A DNA stretch of 64,000 bases, from contig NZ_JAJSDQ010000001.1 of the NCBI RefSeq assembly GCF_021272345.1, positions 868,001-932,000 on the forward strand. The letters run 5' to 3'. Below are positions 53,494 to 62,989 of this stretch, piece by piece. Numbering within the stretch: the first letter of the stretch is position 1; each line of letters starts with the position of its first letter. The notes beneath the pieces were generated by a model. That model did no database searches and was not told the DNA's origin. It worked only from the letters and a program-made list of their open reading frames with translations. A program made the position numbers and the translations under genes. This stretch comes from Ornithinimicrobium sediminis. Its GTDB lineage: Bacteria; Actinomycetota; Actinomycetes; Actinomycetales; Dermatophilaceae.

Positions 53494-54263
53494 GCGCCAC
53501 CAGGACCGCGCTGGGCATCGAGTGGACGAAGGTGCGCCACTCGCCGGTCGGTCTCGTCACCACGCTGCTGCTGTGCCTCGGCACGGTCGCGGTGACCGGT
53601 GCCTCGATGGCCAGCGTCGGCGCCGGAGGCATCCTGGCCGCCAAGTCGGAGGTCTTCGTGGGCGACGGCGGATGGGCCGGGCTCCTCGGTCTGGCCGGCC
53701 AGGTCGTGGCGGCCGGCGGGCTGCTCGGCTTCGGCGTGATGGCCGGGTGGCTGCACGGGCGGGAGTTCGCCGACGGCACCGTGTCGGCGCTCTTCGCGCG
53801 GCCGGTGTCCCTGCGCGCGGTGGCCCGGGCCAAGCTCATCCTCTACCTGCTGTGGGCAGCGGCCGTCGCGGTCGCGCTCACCCTCGGCGTGCTCGCCCTG
53901 GGCGTCGGGCTGGCCCTCGCCGGCGACGAGGGGTTCGGCGCCGGGGGTGTCGCGCGGCCGGCGCTCACCCTCGTCGGCGTCACCGTGCTCACCGCGTGGC
54001 TGGCGCTCCCCTGCGCCTGGGTCGCCACCCGCAGCCGCGGCTACCTCGCTGCGGTCGGGGCCGCCGTCGGCCTCGTCGTGCTGGCACAGCTGTCGGTGCT
54101 GCTCGGGGCCGAGGGCTGGTTCCCGTTCGCCGCACCCGGGTGGTGGGTGTCGCAGGCAGGCGCCGTCGGCCCGGCGATGGTCCTGCAGCTGCTGCTGGTC
54201 GTGCCGGTGGCCGGCGCCGCGGCCGCCCTCACCCTGCGGGCCTGGGACCGGCTGTCGCTCTGA
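53490..54263 (+). CDS. ABC exporter permease (ABC-2 type)
   Basis: 257 residues with six hydrophobic helices and a cytoplasmic start IEWTKVRHSPVGLVTTLL, as in ABC-2 permeases of the NatB/BcrB kind. The HGREFADGTVSALFARPVSL loop between helices 2 and 3 is the characteristic ATPase-contact segment. Forms the exporter with the preceding ATPase. Length normal; third gene of the TetR unit. Confidence 0.88.
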   Translation: MSATRTALGIEWTKVRHSPVGLVTTLLLCLGTVAVTGASMASVGAGGILAAKSEVFVGDGGWAGLLGLAGQVVAAGGLLGFGVMAGWLHGREFADGTVSALFARPVSLRAVARAKLILYLLWAAAVAVALTLGVLALGVGLALAGDEGFGAGGVARPALTLVGVTVLTAWLALPCAWVATRSRGYLAAVGAAVGLVVLAQLSVLLGAEGWFPFAAPGWWVSQAGAVGPAMVLQLLLVVPVAGAAAALTLRAWDRLSL

Positions 54264-54363
54264 CCGGCCTGCGCGACGGCATACTGTGCGGGTGCGATGC
54301 CACGCCGCGCCCCCGACCTCTGCGAACGTGCTGCCGTGACACACCTGCACCGGTGCCGGACAT

Positions 54364-54945
54364 GTGCCTGACATGACGACGACCGGGCCGGAGCCGGCTC
54401 GCTCCCGGGCGGAGCGCTTCCGCGGCTGGTACGACAGCACCTACGACGACGTGCTGCGCTTCGTGCACCGCCGGTGCCACCCCTCGCACGCGGAGGACGT
54501 CGTCGCCGACGCCTTCCTCGTGGCGTGGCGGCGGTATGCCGAGGTGCCGGCCGACCACGGCGAGTCCCGCGCGTGGCTCTTCGGCATCGCCCGCGGGTGC
54601 CTGGCCAACGCCCGCCGCGGGGACCAGCGTCGCGAGGCCCTCCGGGTGCGCATCGCCGACGCGCGGCCGCCCGGCGTCACGCTCGACGCCGAGGACGTGG
54701 CTCACCGGGTCGACCTCGCGGCCGCCTGGCGGCGGCTGCGACCCGTCGACCAGGAGGCGCTCGCGCTCACCGCCTGGGACGGGCTCACCGGCCCCCAGGC
54801 CGCGGCGGTGCTGGGGGTCACTCCCACGGCATACCGCCTGCGTCTGTCGCGCGCACGCCGCGCCCTGCGTCGTCATCTCGACGCCACCCCCGCGACCGCT
54901 GACCGCGTCGCCATCACCCGTCCGGCCACAGGAGCCACCTCATGA
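54364..54945 (+). CDS. ECF-type RNA polymerase sigma factor
   Basis: 193 residues. Region 2 is FRGWYDSTYDDVLRFVHRR and EDVVADAFLVAWRR (core binding and -10 recognition); region 4 is VDQEALALTAWDGLTGPQAA and VLGVTPTAYRLRLSRARRAL (-35 helix-turn-helix). GTG at 54364 or ATG at 54373 may be the start; neither has a strong ribosome site. Overlaps the next gene (ATGA), whose product is a single-pass membrane protein that could act as anti-sigma or effector. Confidence 0.88.
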   Translation: MPDMTTTGPEPARSRAERFRGWYDSTYDDVLRFVHRRCHPSHAEDVVADAFLVAWRRYAEVPADHGESRAWLFGIARGCLANARRGDQRREALRVRIADARPPGVTLDAEDVAHRVDLAAAWRRLRPVDQEALALTAWDGLTGPQAAAVLGVTPTAYRLRLSRARRALRRHLDATPATADRVAITRPATGATS

Positions 54946-55805
54946 CCCGCCTCGACGACCGCGACCTCGACGAGCTGCTGCGCACGATGGACCCCGCCGA
55001 TGGCACCCGTGGCCACCAGGAGCGCACCACCGCCGACCTCGGCCGGATCCTCGCCGCGCCCGCCGGGACGCCGCCCCCGGCCCCGGTGCCACGGCCCCGC
55101 CGACGCCGACGGGCCTGGCTCCTGCCGGTCGCCGCCGGCCTGGCCGGGCTGCTCGTCGTCGGCCCGGACCTGGGCAGCAGCGACACGGCGTACGCATCGT
55201 GGAGGTCCGCTCCGACGGGTGTGCCGCACGACGACCAGGAGGCTGCGCACCGGGAGTGTGTCGACTTCCTCGACAGCGCCGGCGCTCCCCAGGAAGACGA
55301 GCTCGGCCTGCCCACGACCAACGAGATCGCGGCAGCGGAGCTGGTGCTGGCCGAGCGCCGCGGGCGGTGGACCTTCACCGTCGTCGCCGTCGGCGACCGG
55401 GCCGTCGGAGAGTGTCTGCTGCACGACGCACAGGGTGTGTCCCGGCTCCTCGGCTCCTACGACAACGGCACCGGCAGCCTCGCCGTGGTCGACGACCTGC
55501 CTGCGCTTGCCCGGGACAGGGTCGACAGCTACGGCTGGAGCACGGGGTCGGGCCCGGCAGGCAGCCACTCCTCGATCACCGGCCGAGCAGGAGCCGACGT
55601 CACCGCCGTCACCGTCCACGTCCCCGACGGCCATGACGTCACGGCGACGCTGTCCGGCGACTACTGGGCCGCCTGGTGGCCGACCGAGATCGACCCCGAG
55701 GTCGGCATGGACCCCCTGTCGCTGAGCGCCAGCGTCGAGCTGGCCGACGGCTCGGTGCGCCGCCTCACCTACGAGCAGATGCTGCCTTTCCTGCCGGACG
55801 GGTAA
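54942..55805 (+). CDS. Membrane protein partner of ECF sigma factor, function unknown
   Basis: 287 residues: a cytoplasmic N-terminal part (1 to about 55) with LDDRDLDELLRTMDPADG, an Arg-rich stop-transfer (RPRRRRRAWLLP) and one transmembrane helix, then a 200-residue extracytoplasmic domain rich in charged and beta-type sequence. No zinc-type anti-sigma HxxxCxxC motif is seen, but proteins coded directly after such ECF genes with this topology often serve as anti-sigma or sensor. Coupled to the sigma gene by ATGA. Confidence 0.7.
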   Translation: MTRLDDRDLDELLRTMDPADGTRGHQERTTADLGRILAAPAGTPPPAPVPRPRRRRRAWLLPVAAGLAGLLVVGPDLGSSDTAYASWRSAPTGVPHDDQEAAHRECVDFLDSAGAPQEDELGLPTTNEIAAAELVLAERRGRWTFTVVAVGDRAVGECLLHDAQGVSRLLGSYDNGTGSLAVVDDLPALARDRVDSYGWSTGSGPAGSHSSITGRAGADVTAVTVHVPDGHDVTATLSGDYWAAWWPTEIDPEVGMDPLSLSASVELADGSVRRLTYEQMLPFLPDG

Positions 55806-55851
55806 GGGGCCTGCCGACCACGGGGAGGCGTGGGCTCCGTCCCCAGCCTGC

Positions 55852-56373
55852 TCAGCCGGTCGGGACGGACGCCTGCGCCTCGCGGCCGTGCCCCACCAGC
55901 ACCCGGAAGCGCTCCAGCACCACCTGCATCTGCTCGTCGACGTGCCCGGCGGGAGCGGCGGCGGCCAGCATGCCCAGGTGCCGCTGACGCCACTGCTCCA
56001 CGGACAGGTCGCCCTCGCCCTCCGCACGGGCGTGCTCGGCGTCGACGTCGGCGAAGCGCACCACCCGCACGTCGGTGATGCGGATCAGGACCCGGGGCCG
56101 CTCCTGGCCGTCCAGCACGATGGCCAGGTCACCGGGCTCGGGCAGGTCTGCACCGTCGGCGTCGTACTCCGAGCGCACGCTGGTCATCGCGGTCTTGGTG
56201 CCGGCCAGCACGAGCTCGACCATGCGGTCGGCCTCGACCGGGTCGGCGCCGAACGACCAGGCCGGCGGCTGCAGGGTCTCCTCGACGATCCGCCCCAGGT
56301 AGGCCCCGGCCGGGTTGAGGGAGGCCCGCACCCGGGCGTCCTCCCAGAAGGCATCCACCTCGCGCTGGTCCAT
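55852..56373 (-). CDS. ASCH-domain protein
   Basis: 173 residues. AWSFGADPVEADRMVELVLA and the family lysine in AGTKTAMTSVRSEY start the ASCH fold, followed by DLAIVLDGQERPRVLIRITD and VRVVRFADVDAEHARAEGEG; QWRQRH ends the core. ASCH proteins resemble the PUA fold and bind RNA or act on modified nucleosides such as N4-acetylcytidine; role here unproven. Convergent with the ECF partner gene. A normal small stand-alone member. Confidence 0.8.
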   Translation of the reverse strand: MDQREVDAFWEDARVRASLNPAGAYLGRIVEETLQPPAWSFGADPVEADRMVELVLAGTKTAMTSVRSEYDADGADLPEPGDLAIVLDGQERPRVLIRITDVRVVRFADVDAEHARAEGEGDLSVEQWRQRHLGMLAAAAPAGHVDEQMQVVLERFRVLVGHGREAQASVPTG

Positions 56374-56486
56374 CCTGCGACCCTAGCCGGGGACGGCGTC
56401 GCCACGACGGCGGGGACCACGACGACGAGGGATGACGACGGGGATACTGAGGGGGTGACGACGCAGCAGGGCACGGGGCCGGCGCG

Positions 56487-57251
56487 GTGACGGCAGCACC
56501 CGCCGCCGACCACGCCCTGGCCCTGCTGGTGCTGATGTCACGGCACGCCGGCCCGCTGCCCGCCGCGACCATCGCCCGCGAGCTCGGCATCCCCCGGTCC
56601 ACGACCTACCGGCTGCTGGGGGTGCTGGAAGAGCGGGGCTTCGTGGTGCACCTGCCGGAGGAGCGGCGCTACGGCCTCGGTGTCGCGGCCTTCGAGCTCG
56701 GCTCGGCCTACTCCCGCCAGGGCGCGCTGCAGCGCATCGCCCGGCCGCTGCTCACCCGCCTGGCCGACCGCACCGGCCACAACGCCCACCTCGTGGTGCT
56801 GCACGGGCGCGACGTCGTCTACGTCATCGAGGAGCGGGTGTCCGGCCGGCCCTCTCTGGTCAGCGACGTCGGTGTGCGCCTGCCCGCCTCGCTCACGGCC
56901 AGCGGCCTGGCCATCCTGGCGGCGCTGCCGCCGGCACAGGTCCGGGCGCTCTTCCCCTCGACCGACGCGTTCGTGCAGCGGCACGGCACCGGCCCCACGT
57001 CGCTGAGCACCCTGCGCCCGCTGCTGACCCAGACGCGCACCCGGGGGCACGCGCTGGAGGTCGGCTACGTCACCCCCGGCCTGGCGTCGGTGGCCGCCGC
57101 GGTGCTCGACCACACCGACCACCCGGTGGCCGGGGTGGCCGCGACCTTCCCGATCACCGACGACCCGGAGCCCCCGGCCGACCTGGTCGCCGCCGTGCAG
57201 GGCTGCGCCGCCGAGGTGTCGCGGCGACTCGGCCGCCGTCCGCCGCGCTGA
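56487..57251 (+). CDS. IclR-family regulator, candidate hut regulator
   Basis: 254 residues. Winged HTH TIARELGIPRSTTYRLLGVL followed by the IclR effector domain (GHNAHLVVLHGRDVVYVIEE, LPASLTASGLAILAAL, TPGLASVAAAVLDHTDHPVA). IclR proteins in actinobacteria such as corynebacterial HutR control histidine utilisation; this gene lies 4.4 kb past hutH, and both hut units carry a matching palindrome that the nearby TetR is unlikely to use. The link is inference. GTG start; no strong ribosome site visible. Confidence 0.82.
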   Translation: MTAAPAADHALALLVLMSRHAGPLPAATIARELGIPRSTTYRLLGVLEERGFVVHLPEERRYGLGVAAFELGSAYSRQGALQRIARPLLTRLADRTGHNAHLVVLHGRDVVYVIEERVSGRPSLVSDVGVRLPASLTASGLAILAALPPAQVRALFPSTDAFVQRHGTGPTSLSTLRPLLTQTRTRGHALEVGYVTPGLASVAAAVLDHTDHPVAGVAATFPITDDPEPPADLVAAVQGCAAEVSRRLGRRPPR

Positions 57252-57296
57252 GCCCCGTCCGCAGCACCGCGCCTCGCTGCGCTGCGCATGCCGCGC

Positions 57297-57332
57297 CAGG
57301 CTGCGTATGCCGGCTCAGGCTGCGTATGCCGG
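57297..57332. repeat. 17-bp direct repeat carrying GTATGC
   Basis: CAGGCTGCGTATGCCGG occurs twice (57297-57313, 57316-57332), just past the end of the aldo/keto reductase gene and after a diverged copy near 57278. It contains the word that is over-represented across the window. Confidence 0.75.
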
Positions 57333-57333
57333 G

Positions 57334-58287
57334 TCAGCAGGCGGCGTCGAGACGTGCGACCTGCTCCGGGGACAGGTCGATGCGGGCCGCGGCGAGCGCC
57401 TCGTCGAGCTGCTCCACCGAGCTCGCACCGACGATCGGACGCACCTGCGGGCCGCGGTGCAGCATCCAGGCCAGCACGACCTGGCCACGGCGGGCCCCGA
57501 CCTCGCGGGCCACGGCGTCGAGCACCTCCAGCCGGCGGGTCGTGCCGGGATGGTCGTAGGCCTCCGGCAGCGGCCGGTCGGACCGGTCGTAGGCGCCCAG
57601 CAGCAACGGGCTGTAGACCCACAGCTCCATCTCCGGGTGCTCGGCCAGGTAGTCCCACGTCTCGTCCACGACGAAGCCGAAACGATGGTCCTTGCCGGGC
57701 ACGGCGACCCCGGGCCGGGGCCGCAGGTAGGAGGTGGACAGCTGCAGCGCGGTGAACGGCTCGGTGCCTAACGCGTGCGCCAGCGCACGGGCCCGCTCGA
57801 CCCGCCAGGTCGGGTGGTTGCTGATGCCGAGCGACCCGACGACACCCTCGTCGACGAGTCCGCCGAGGGTGGTGACCACCTCGGCGAGGTCCACGGACCG
57901 GTCCTCACCGTGCACCCAGTAGACGTCCATGCTGTCGACGCCCAGCCGCTCGAGGCTGCGGGCGCAGGAGCGCTCGACGACCCTGGCCCCCAGACCCTGC
58001 GGCGGGCTGTCCGGGGCGCCCGGCTCCCGAGGCTCCATGCCCACCTTGGAGGCGATCTCCAGGTCGGTGCGCAGGCCCGGGTGGTCGGCGAGCCAGGCGC
58101 CGACGACCGCCTCGCTCTGGCCCCCGGCGCCGGACTCGGAGGTCCAGAAGCTGTAGCAGTCCGCGGTGTCCAGGGTGCGCCCCCCTCCCTCGACGAAGCG
58201 GTCGAGCAGGACCCGTGAGGTGGCCTCGTCGGTCCTGGTGCCGAAGTACATCGTGCCCAGCACCAGACGGTTCGTGAGATCGCGCAT
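57334..58287 (-). CDS. Aldo/keto reductase
   Basis: 317 residues, TIM barrel of the AKR superfamily. LDTADCYSFW near residue 40 holds catalytic Asp and Tyr; IASKVGMEP supplies Lys; VYWVHGEDRSVDLAEV the His; VGSLGISNHPTWRVERAR and VLAWMLHRGPQVRPIVGASS are the usual end motifs that bind NADPH. Reduces carbonyl or hydroxy substrates; physiological substrate unknown. Stands alone, convergent with the IclR gene, divergent from a small membrane protein gene. Length normal. Confidence 0.88.
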   Translation of the reverse strand: MRDLTNRLVLGTMYFGTRTDEATSRVLLDRFVEGGGRTLDTADCYSFWTSESGAGGQSEAVVGAWLADHPGLRTDLEIASKVGMEPREPGAPDSPPQGLGARVVERSCARSLERLGVDSMDVYWVHGEDRSVDLAEVVTTLGGLVDEGVVGSLGISNHPTWRVERARALAHALGTEPFTALQLSTSYLRPRPGVAVPGKDHRFGFVVDETWDYLAEHPEMELWVYSPLLLGAYDRSDRPLPEAYDHPGTTRRLEVLDAVAREVGARRGQVVLAWMLHRGPQVRPIVGASSVEQLDEALAAARIDLSPEQVARLDAAC

Positions 58288-58352
58288 GCCGTCACACTAG
58301 GTGCGCCACGACACCCTGGCGCGGTGGAGCCTCCCGGCCCATACTCGACGCT

Positions 58353-58754
58353 GTGGAACCGCACGCTCGCATCAGGGCACCGCGCAACCCGCACACGCCA
58401 CCGGAGGAGGGGCGCCCCCGGCCCGCCGCAGGGACAGGGCGTGGCACGCGGGCCGTGCGCACCCGGGTCCTGGTGGTCGCCGGGGCCGGTGCCGGCGCCG
58501 CCGTGCTCCTGGCGACCCTCGGTCTGCTCCCGGGGACGGCCGCCCTGGCCGGCACGGTCTGGCTGGTGCTCTGCGCGCTGGGGCTGCCCCTCGCCCACCG
58601 CGGTGGCCCGAGGCCTCCCACCGCCCCGCGCCGGGAGCGCACCCGGGCCTACCGGCGTGCGGCCGCCGGTGCCCCACCGATGCCGGTGCGATGGCTGCGC
58701 GAGGTCACCGCGCCCCGCCGCCCCGTCCTGGCACGCACCACCCCGTGCGGGTGA
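58353..58754 (+). CDS. Small hypothetical membrane protein
   Basis: 133 residues from a GTG without a clear ribosome site. A basic, Pro/Arg-rich head, two hydrophobic helices (about 37-60 and 65-82), then a basic Arg/Ala-rich tail. Third-position GC bias suggests coding, but low-complexity ends leave it uncertain. It precedes the MFS gene by about 100 bp on the same strand. No family recognised. Confidence 0.4.
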   Translation: MEPHARIRAPRNPHTPPEEGRPRPAAGTGRGTRAVRTRVLVVAGAGAGAAVLLATLGLLPGTAALAGTVWLVLCALGLPLAHRGGPRPPTAPRRERTRAYRRAAAGAPPMPVRWLREVTAPRRPVLARTTPCG

Positions 58755-58853
58755 TGCGTCCGGGCGCCCCGGGCGGTGGAATGCCCAGGACAGCACATCC
58801 ACACACGACCCGCAGCCCGGCACCTGCCCCGGGACGCGGCGACAGGGGACGAG

Positions 58854-60455
58854 ATGACCAGGTGGTGGCCGCTGGTCGCGCTGGCGACCGCGCAGTTCGT
58901 CATGGTGCTCGACCAGTCGGTGATGAACGTCTCGATCAGCGCGCTCGTCGAGGACTTCGACACCTCGGTCACCACCGTCCAGGGGGTCATCACCCTCTAC
59001 AGCCTCACCATGGCGATGTTCATGATGACCGGCGGCAAGATCGGCGACATCATCGGCCGCCGGCGTGCCTTCGTCGTCGGGCTGGTGGTCTACGGCCTCG
59101 GGTCGGCGCTCACCGCCGCGGCACCGACGGTCCTGGTGCTCGCCCTGGCCTGGTCGGTCATGGAGGGCCTCGGCGCCGCCCTGGTGATGCCCGCCCTGGC
59201 CGCGCTCATCGCCGGCAACTACCAGGGCAAGGACCGCGGTGTCGCGTATGCGGTGATCGGCGGGGTGGCCGGGGCGGGCATCGCCATAGGCCCGATCCTG
59301 GGCGGCTGGGCCACGACCGTGCTGTCCTGGCGGGTCGTCTTCGTCGGCGAGGTGGTGCTCGTGCTGGTGATCCTGGCGATGACCCGGCTCGTCGGCGACA
59401 CCGCCCGCCCCGGCACGGCCCCACGGCTGGACGTCGTGGGCAGCGTGCTGTCGGCGGCCGCGCTCGGTGTGGTCGTCCTCGCCGTGCTGCAGTCCAGCAC
59501 CTGGGGCTGGGTGCTGCCCAAGGACTCCCCCGTCGAGCCGCTCGGCTTCTCGCTCACCATCTACCTGCTCGCCCTCGGCGGCCTGCTGGTCTGGGCCTTC
59601 GTGGCCTGGCAGCGACACCGGGAGGCCGCCGGCCGTGACCCGCTGGTGCACCTGCACCTGCTGCGGATCGCACCCCTGCGCGGCGGCCTGCTGGGCCTGG
59701 TGAGCCAGAACCTGGTCCTCATGGGCGTGTTCTTCACCGTGCCGCTCTACCTCCAGCTCGTCCTGGGCTACAACGCCCTGGAGACCGGCCTGAGGATGCT
59801 GCCGGTCTCGGTGGCCATGTTCGTCGCCTCGGCCGTCGGCGCCCGGCTCGCCACCCGCCTCGCGGTCCGCACCCTGGTGCGCAGCGGGCTGTGGGTCACC
59901 CTGGCCTCGGTGCTGCTCCTGCTCGCCACCGTGCGCCCACAGATGGCGGACCTGGCCTTCGCGGTGTCGATGGGCGGTCTCGGGGTCGGCATGGGGCTGC
60001 TGGCCTCGCAGCTCGGCAAGGTCGTGCAGGCCTCGGTCGACGCCTCGGGCCGCAGCGAGGCCGGTGGTCTGCAGTTCACCGGCCAGCAGCTCGGCTCATC
60101 CCTGGGCGTCGCGCTCATCGGCGCCGTCGTGCTGGGCGGGCTGACCAGCGCCTTCGTGGCCAACGTCGAGGACAGCCCGGCGGTCAGCCGGCAGGTCACC
60201 GAGCAGCTCACCGATGCGGTGGGGCCGGGCATCGACTTCGTGCCCTCGACGCGGGTCGAGACCATCGCCACGCAGAGCGGTCTCGACCCGGCCACGGTGT
60301 CGGCGCTCGTGGACGCCTACGAGGAGGCCCAGCTGCAGGCGCTCAAGGCGGGGCTGCTCGGGGCGGCCCTGCTGGCCCTGCTGTCGATCCCGTTCACCCG
60401 GGACCTGCCGAGCCGGGTCCCCGAGCCCGTCACCGGAGCGGCCCCCGTGGGGTGA
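58854..60455 (+). CDS. DHA2-family (14-helix) MFS exporter
   Basis: 533 residues from ATG 58854. N-terminal LATAQFVMVLDQSVMNVSIS, GGKIGDIIGRRRAFVVGL (loop 2-3 motif A), and motif C GAGIAIGPILGGW are hallmarks of proton-driven drug efflux; 14 helices fit DHA2. A 100-residue loop (60169-60348) near the end includes an unusual acidic helix. Probably exports drugs or metabolites. It is divergent in function from the TGase set that follows 13 bp later on the same strand. Confidence 0.88.
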   Translation: MTRWWPLVALATAQFVMVLDQSVMNVSISALVEDFDTSVTTVQGVITLYSLTMAMFMMTGGKIGDIIGRRRAFVVGLVVYGLGSALTAAAPTVLVLALAWSVMEGLGAALVMPALAALIAGNYQGKDRGVAYAVIGGVAGAGIAIGPILGGWATTVLSWRVVFVGEVVLVLVILAMTRLVGDTARPGTAPRLDVVGSVLSAAALGVVVLAVLQSSTWGWVLPKDSPVEPLGFSLTIYLLALGGLLVWAFVAWQRHREAAGRDPLVHLHLLRIAPLRGGLLGLVSQNLVLMGVFFTVPLYLQLVLGYNALETGLRMLPVSVAMFVASAVGARLATRLAVRTLVRSGLWVTLASVLLLLATVRPQMADLAFAVSMGGLGVGMGLLASQLGKVVQASVDASGRSEAGGLQFTGQQLGSSLGVALIGAVVLGGLTSAFVANVEDSPAVSRQVTEQLTDAVGPGIDFVPSTRVETIATQSGLDPATVSALVDAYEEAQLQALKAGLLGAALLALLSIPFTRDLPSRVPEPVTGAAPVG

Positions 60456-60468
60456 GTAGGCTCTCCGC

Positions 60469-62067
60469 ATGTCTGGACTCTTCGAGGACTACCCGCTGGC
60501 CCCCGACAAGCACGACGAGATGTTCGCCTGGGCAGCGGACCCCGAGGAGGCTGTGCGCCCGGCATACCAGCACCTGGCGACGGCCGTGGAGGAGGTCGGC
60601 TCCGAGGACCTGCAGTCGCGCTCGGACTACCTCTCCACCAACTACCGCGACCAGGGCGTGACCTTCGACATCGGCGGCGAGGAGCGTCCCTTCCCGCTCG
60701 ACATCATGCCCCGCATCATCGACGCGGAGTCCTGGGCCCACGTCGAGGCCGGGGTCTCCCAGCGGGTGCAGGCCCTCGAGCGCCTGCTCGACGACATCTA
60801 CGGCGCCGGTGAGATCTTCGCCGACAACGTCCTGCCGCGGCACGTCGTCACCTCCTCCAGCCACTACCACCGCGCGGCCTTCGGCATGACCCCGCTCAAC
60901 GGGGTGCGCATCCACGTCTCCGGCATCGACCTCATCCGGGACGGCGACGGCGACTTCCGGGTGCTCGAGGACAACGTGCGCATCCCCTCCGGCGTGTCCT
61001 ACGTGCTGACCAACCGCCGCGCCCTGAGCCAGACCCTGCCCGAGGTGGTCAGCACCCACCGCATCCGCCCGGTGGCGGCATACCCCCAGCGTCTCCTCGC
61101 CGCCCTGCGTGCGGCGGCGCCCAGCGGGGTCTCCGACCCGACCGTCGTCGTGCTCACCCCGGGCCCCTACAACTCCGCCTACTTCGAGCACTCGCTGCTG
61201 GCCCGGATGATGGGCTGCCAGCTCGTGGAGGGCCGCGACCTGGTGGCCCAGGCCGGCCGGGTGATGATCCGCACCACGCACGGCCTGCACCCGGTGCACG
61301 TGATCTACCGACGGGTCGACGACGACTTCCTCGACCCCGTGCACTTCCGCTCCGACTCCGCGCTCGGCTGCCCCGGCCTGCTCAACGCCGCCCGGGCCGG
61401 CCACGTCACCATCGCCAACGCCGTCGGCAACGGCGTGGCCGACGACAAGCTCATGTACACCTACCTGCCCGAGGTCATCCGCTACTACCTCGGCGAGGAG
61501 CCGATCCTGCCCAACGTCGACACCTGGCGGCTGGAGGACCCCGCGCACCGCGAGGAGGTCATGGACCGGCTGCACGAGCTGGTGGTCAAGCCGGTCGACG
61601 GCGCGGGGGGCAAGGGCATCGTCATCGGGCCGCAGGCGAGCCCGGCGGAGCTCGAGGAGCTGCGCCGCACCGTGCAGCGCTCGCCCCGCGGCTGGATCGC
61701 GCAGCCGGTCGTGCAGCTCTCCACCGTGCCGACGATGATCGGCGACACCATGCAGCCGCGGCACGTGGACCTGCGCCCCTTCGCGATCAACGACGGCAGC
61801 AAGGTGTGGGTGCTGCCCGGCGGCCTCACCCGGGTCGCGCTGGGCGAGGGCGAGCTCATCGTCAACTCCAGCCGTGGCGGCGGGTCGAAGGACACCTGGG
61901 TGCTCGCCGGCGACGGGCGCCGACGCCGGGTCGCGGCCCGGCCCCGGCCGGTGGAGCAGCTCAGCGAGCCGCAGGTGCGGCTGCAGGAGTCGCAGGTGAC
62001 CACCGCGCAGGCCGAGCAGGAGCAACAACAACAGCAGCACCAGGGTCAGGAGGTGGCGCCGTGCTGA
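60469..62067 (+). CDS. Circularly permuted ATP-grasp protein (DUF404/407 family)
   Basis: 532 residues. HVETGVS-like LDDIYG (QRVQALERLLDDIYG), GIDLIRDGDGDFRVLEDN, RIPSGVSYVLTNR and the ATP-grasp permuted core KPVDGAGGKGIVIGPQAS (near 380) and RPFAINDGSKVWVLPGGLTR are typical of the CP_ATP-grasp family. The Gln/Glu-rich tail (EQEQQQQQHQ) is low complexity. Found with alpha-E and transglutaminase proteins, thought to make or modify a peptide, reaction unproven. Starts 13 bp after the MFS stop. Confidence 0.88.
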   Translation: MSGLFEDYPLAPDKHDEMFAWAADPEEAVRPAYQHLATAVEEVGSEDLQSRSDYLSTNYRDQGVTFDIGGEERPFPLDIMPRIIDAESWAHVEAGVSQRVQALERLLDDIYGAGEIFADNVLPRHVVTSSSHYHRAAFGMTPLNGVRIHVSGIDLIRDGDGDFRVLEDNVRIPSGVSYVLTNRRALSQTLPEVVSTHRIRPVAAYPQRLLAALRAAAPSGVSDPTVVVLTPGPYNSAYFEHSLLARMMGCQLVEGRDLVAQAGRVMIRTTHGLHPVHVIYRRVDDDFLDPVHFRSDSALGCPGLLNAARAGHVTIANAVGNGVADDKLMYTYLPEVIRYYLGEEPILPNVDTWRLEDPAHREEVMDRLHELVVKPVDGAGGKGIVIGPQASPAELEELRRTVQRSPRGWIAQPVVQLSTVPTMIGDTMQPRHVDLRPFAINDGSKVWVLPGGLTRVALGEGELIVNSSRGGGSKDTWVLAGDGRRRRVAARPRPVEQLSEPQVRLQESQVTTAQAEQEQQQQQHQGQEVAPC

Positions 62068-62987
62068 GCCGCATCGCCGAGTCGCTGTTCTGGATCGGCC
62101 GCTACCTGGAGCGCGCGGAGGACACCTCCCGGCTGCTCGACGTGCACCTGCAGCTGCTGCTGGAGGACCCGGTCGTCGACGAGGAGGCGGCGTCCAAAGC
62201 GCTGCTCACCGTCATGGGCGTCGAGCCCGAGGGCCAGACCGACCAGGCCTCGGTGATGCGCCTGCTCGGGTGGGACCAGGACTCGCACGCCTCGATGGTC
62301 TCGGCCTTCTGGGGCGCCCGGGAGAGCGCCCGCCGCTCCCGCGAGATCGTCTCCACCGAGATGTGGGAGACCATCAACACCACCTGGAACATCATCCAGC
62401 GCGGCCACATCCAGCGGGCCCGGCCCGCGCAGGCCTGCCAGACCATCCGCGAGCGGTGCGCCGTCATCTCCGGCATCGCCGACTCGACGATGAGCCACGA
62501 CCAGGGCTGGCAGTTCCTCGTGCTGGGGCGCAGCCTGGAGCGCATCGACATGACGGCGCGGATGATCGAGGCCGCGGCCTACACCGCCGACTCCCCGCAG
62601 GCCTGGCTCACCACCCTGCGGGCCTGCGGTGCGCACCACGCGTTCGTGCGCACCTACCGGGGGGCCGACTCCGAGCGGGACGCCGCGGAGTTCCTGCTGC
62701 TGGACCGGCTCTTCCCCCGCTCGCTGCTCTTCTCCCTCAACCGCGCCGAGTCCGCGCTCATCAACCTCGACGTGGGTGAGCGCCGCGCCGGGTTCACCGG
62801 CGACGCGATGCGCCTCATCGGTCGCGCCCGAGCCGAACTGGAGTACCAACCCTTGACCGAGATCCTCAGCGACCTGCCCGGCCGGATGACCGCGCTGCAG
62901 CGCACCTGCATCGAGGCCAACGACGCCGTGGCCCAGCGCTACTTCGAGGGCGCCAACCCGGTGACCTGGCACGCGGGGGTGCGCTGA
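62061..62987 (+). CDS. Alpha-E domain protein (DUF403)
   Basis: 308 residues, all-helical. Starts GTG overlapping the ATP-grasp stop. Typical RIAESLFWIGRYLERAEDTSR, WDQDSHASMVSAFWGARESARR, MSHDQGWQFLVLGRSLERID and ITARMIEAA motifs define the alpha-E domain. Nearly always coded next to a circularly permuted ATP-grasp and a transglutaminase-like protein; it is thought to be its partner in peptide bond or amide formation. Function not established. Confidence 0.9.
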   Translation: MLSRIAESLFWIGRYLERAEDTSRLLDVHLQLLLEDPVVDEEAASKALLTVMGVEPEGQTDQASVMRLLGWDQDSHASMVSAFWGARESARRSREIVSTEMWETINTTWNIIQRGHIQRARPAQACQTIRERCAVISGIADSTMSHDQGWQFLVLGRSLERIDMTARMIEAAAYTADSPQAWLTTLRACGAHHAFVRTYRGADSERDAAEFLLLDRLFPRSLLFSLNRAESALINLDVGERRAGFTGDAMRLIGRARAELEYQPLTEILSDLPGRMTALQRTCIEANDAVAQRYFEGANPVTWHAGVR

Positions 62988-62989
62988 CC

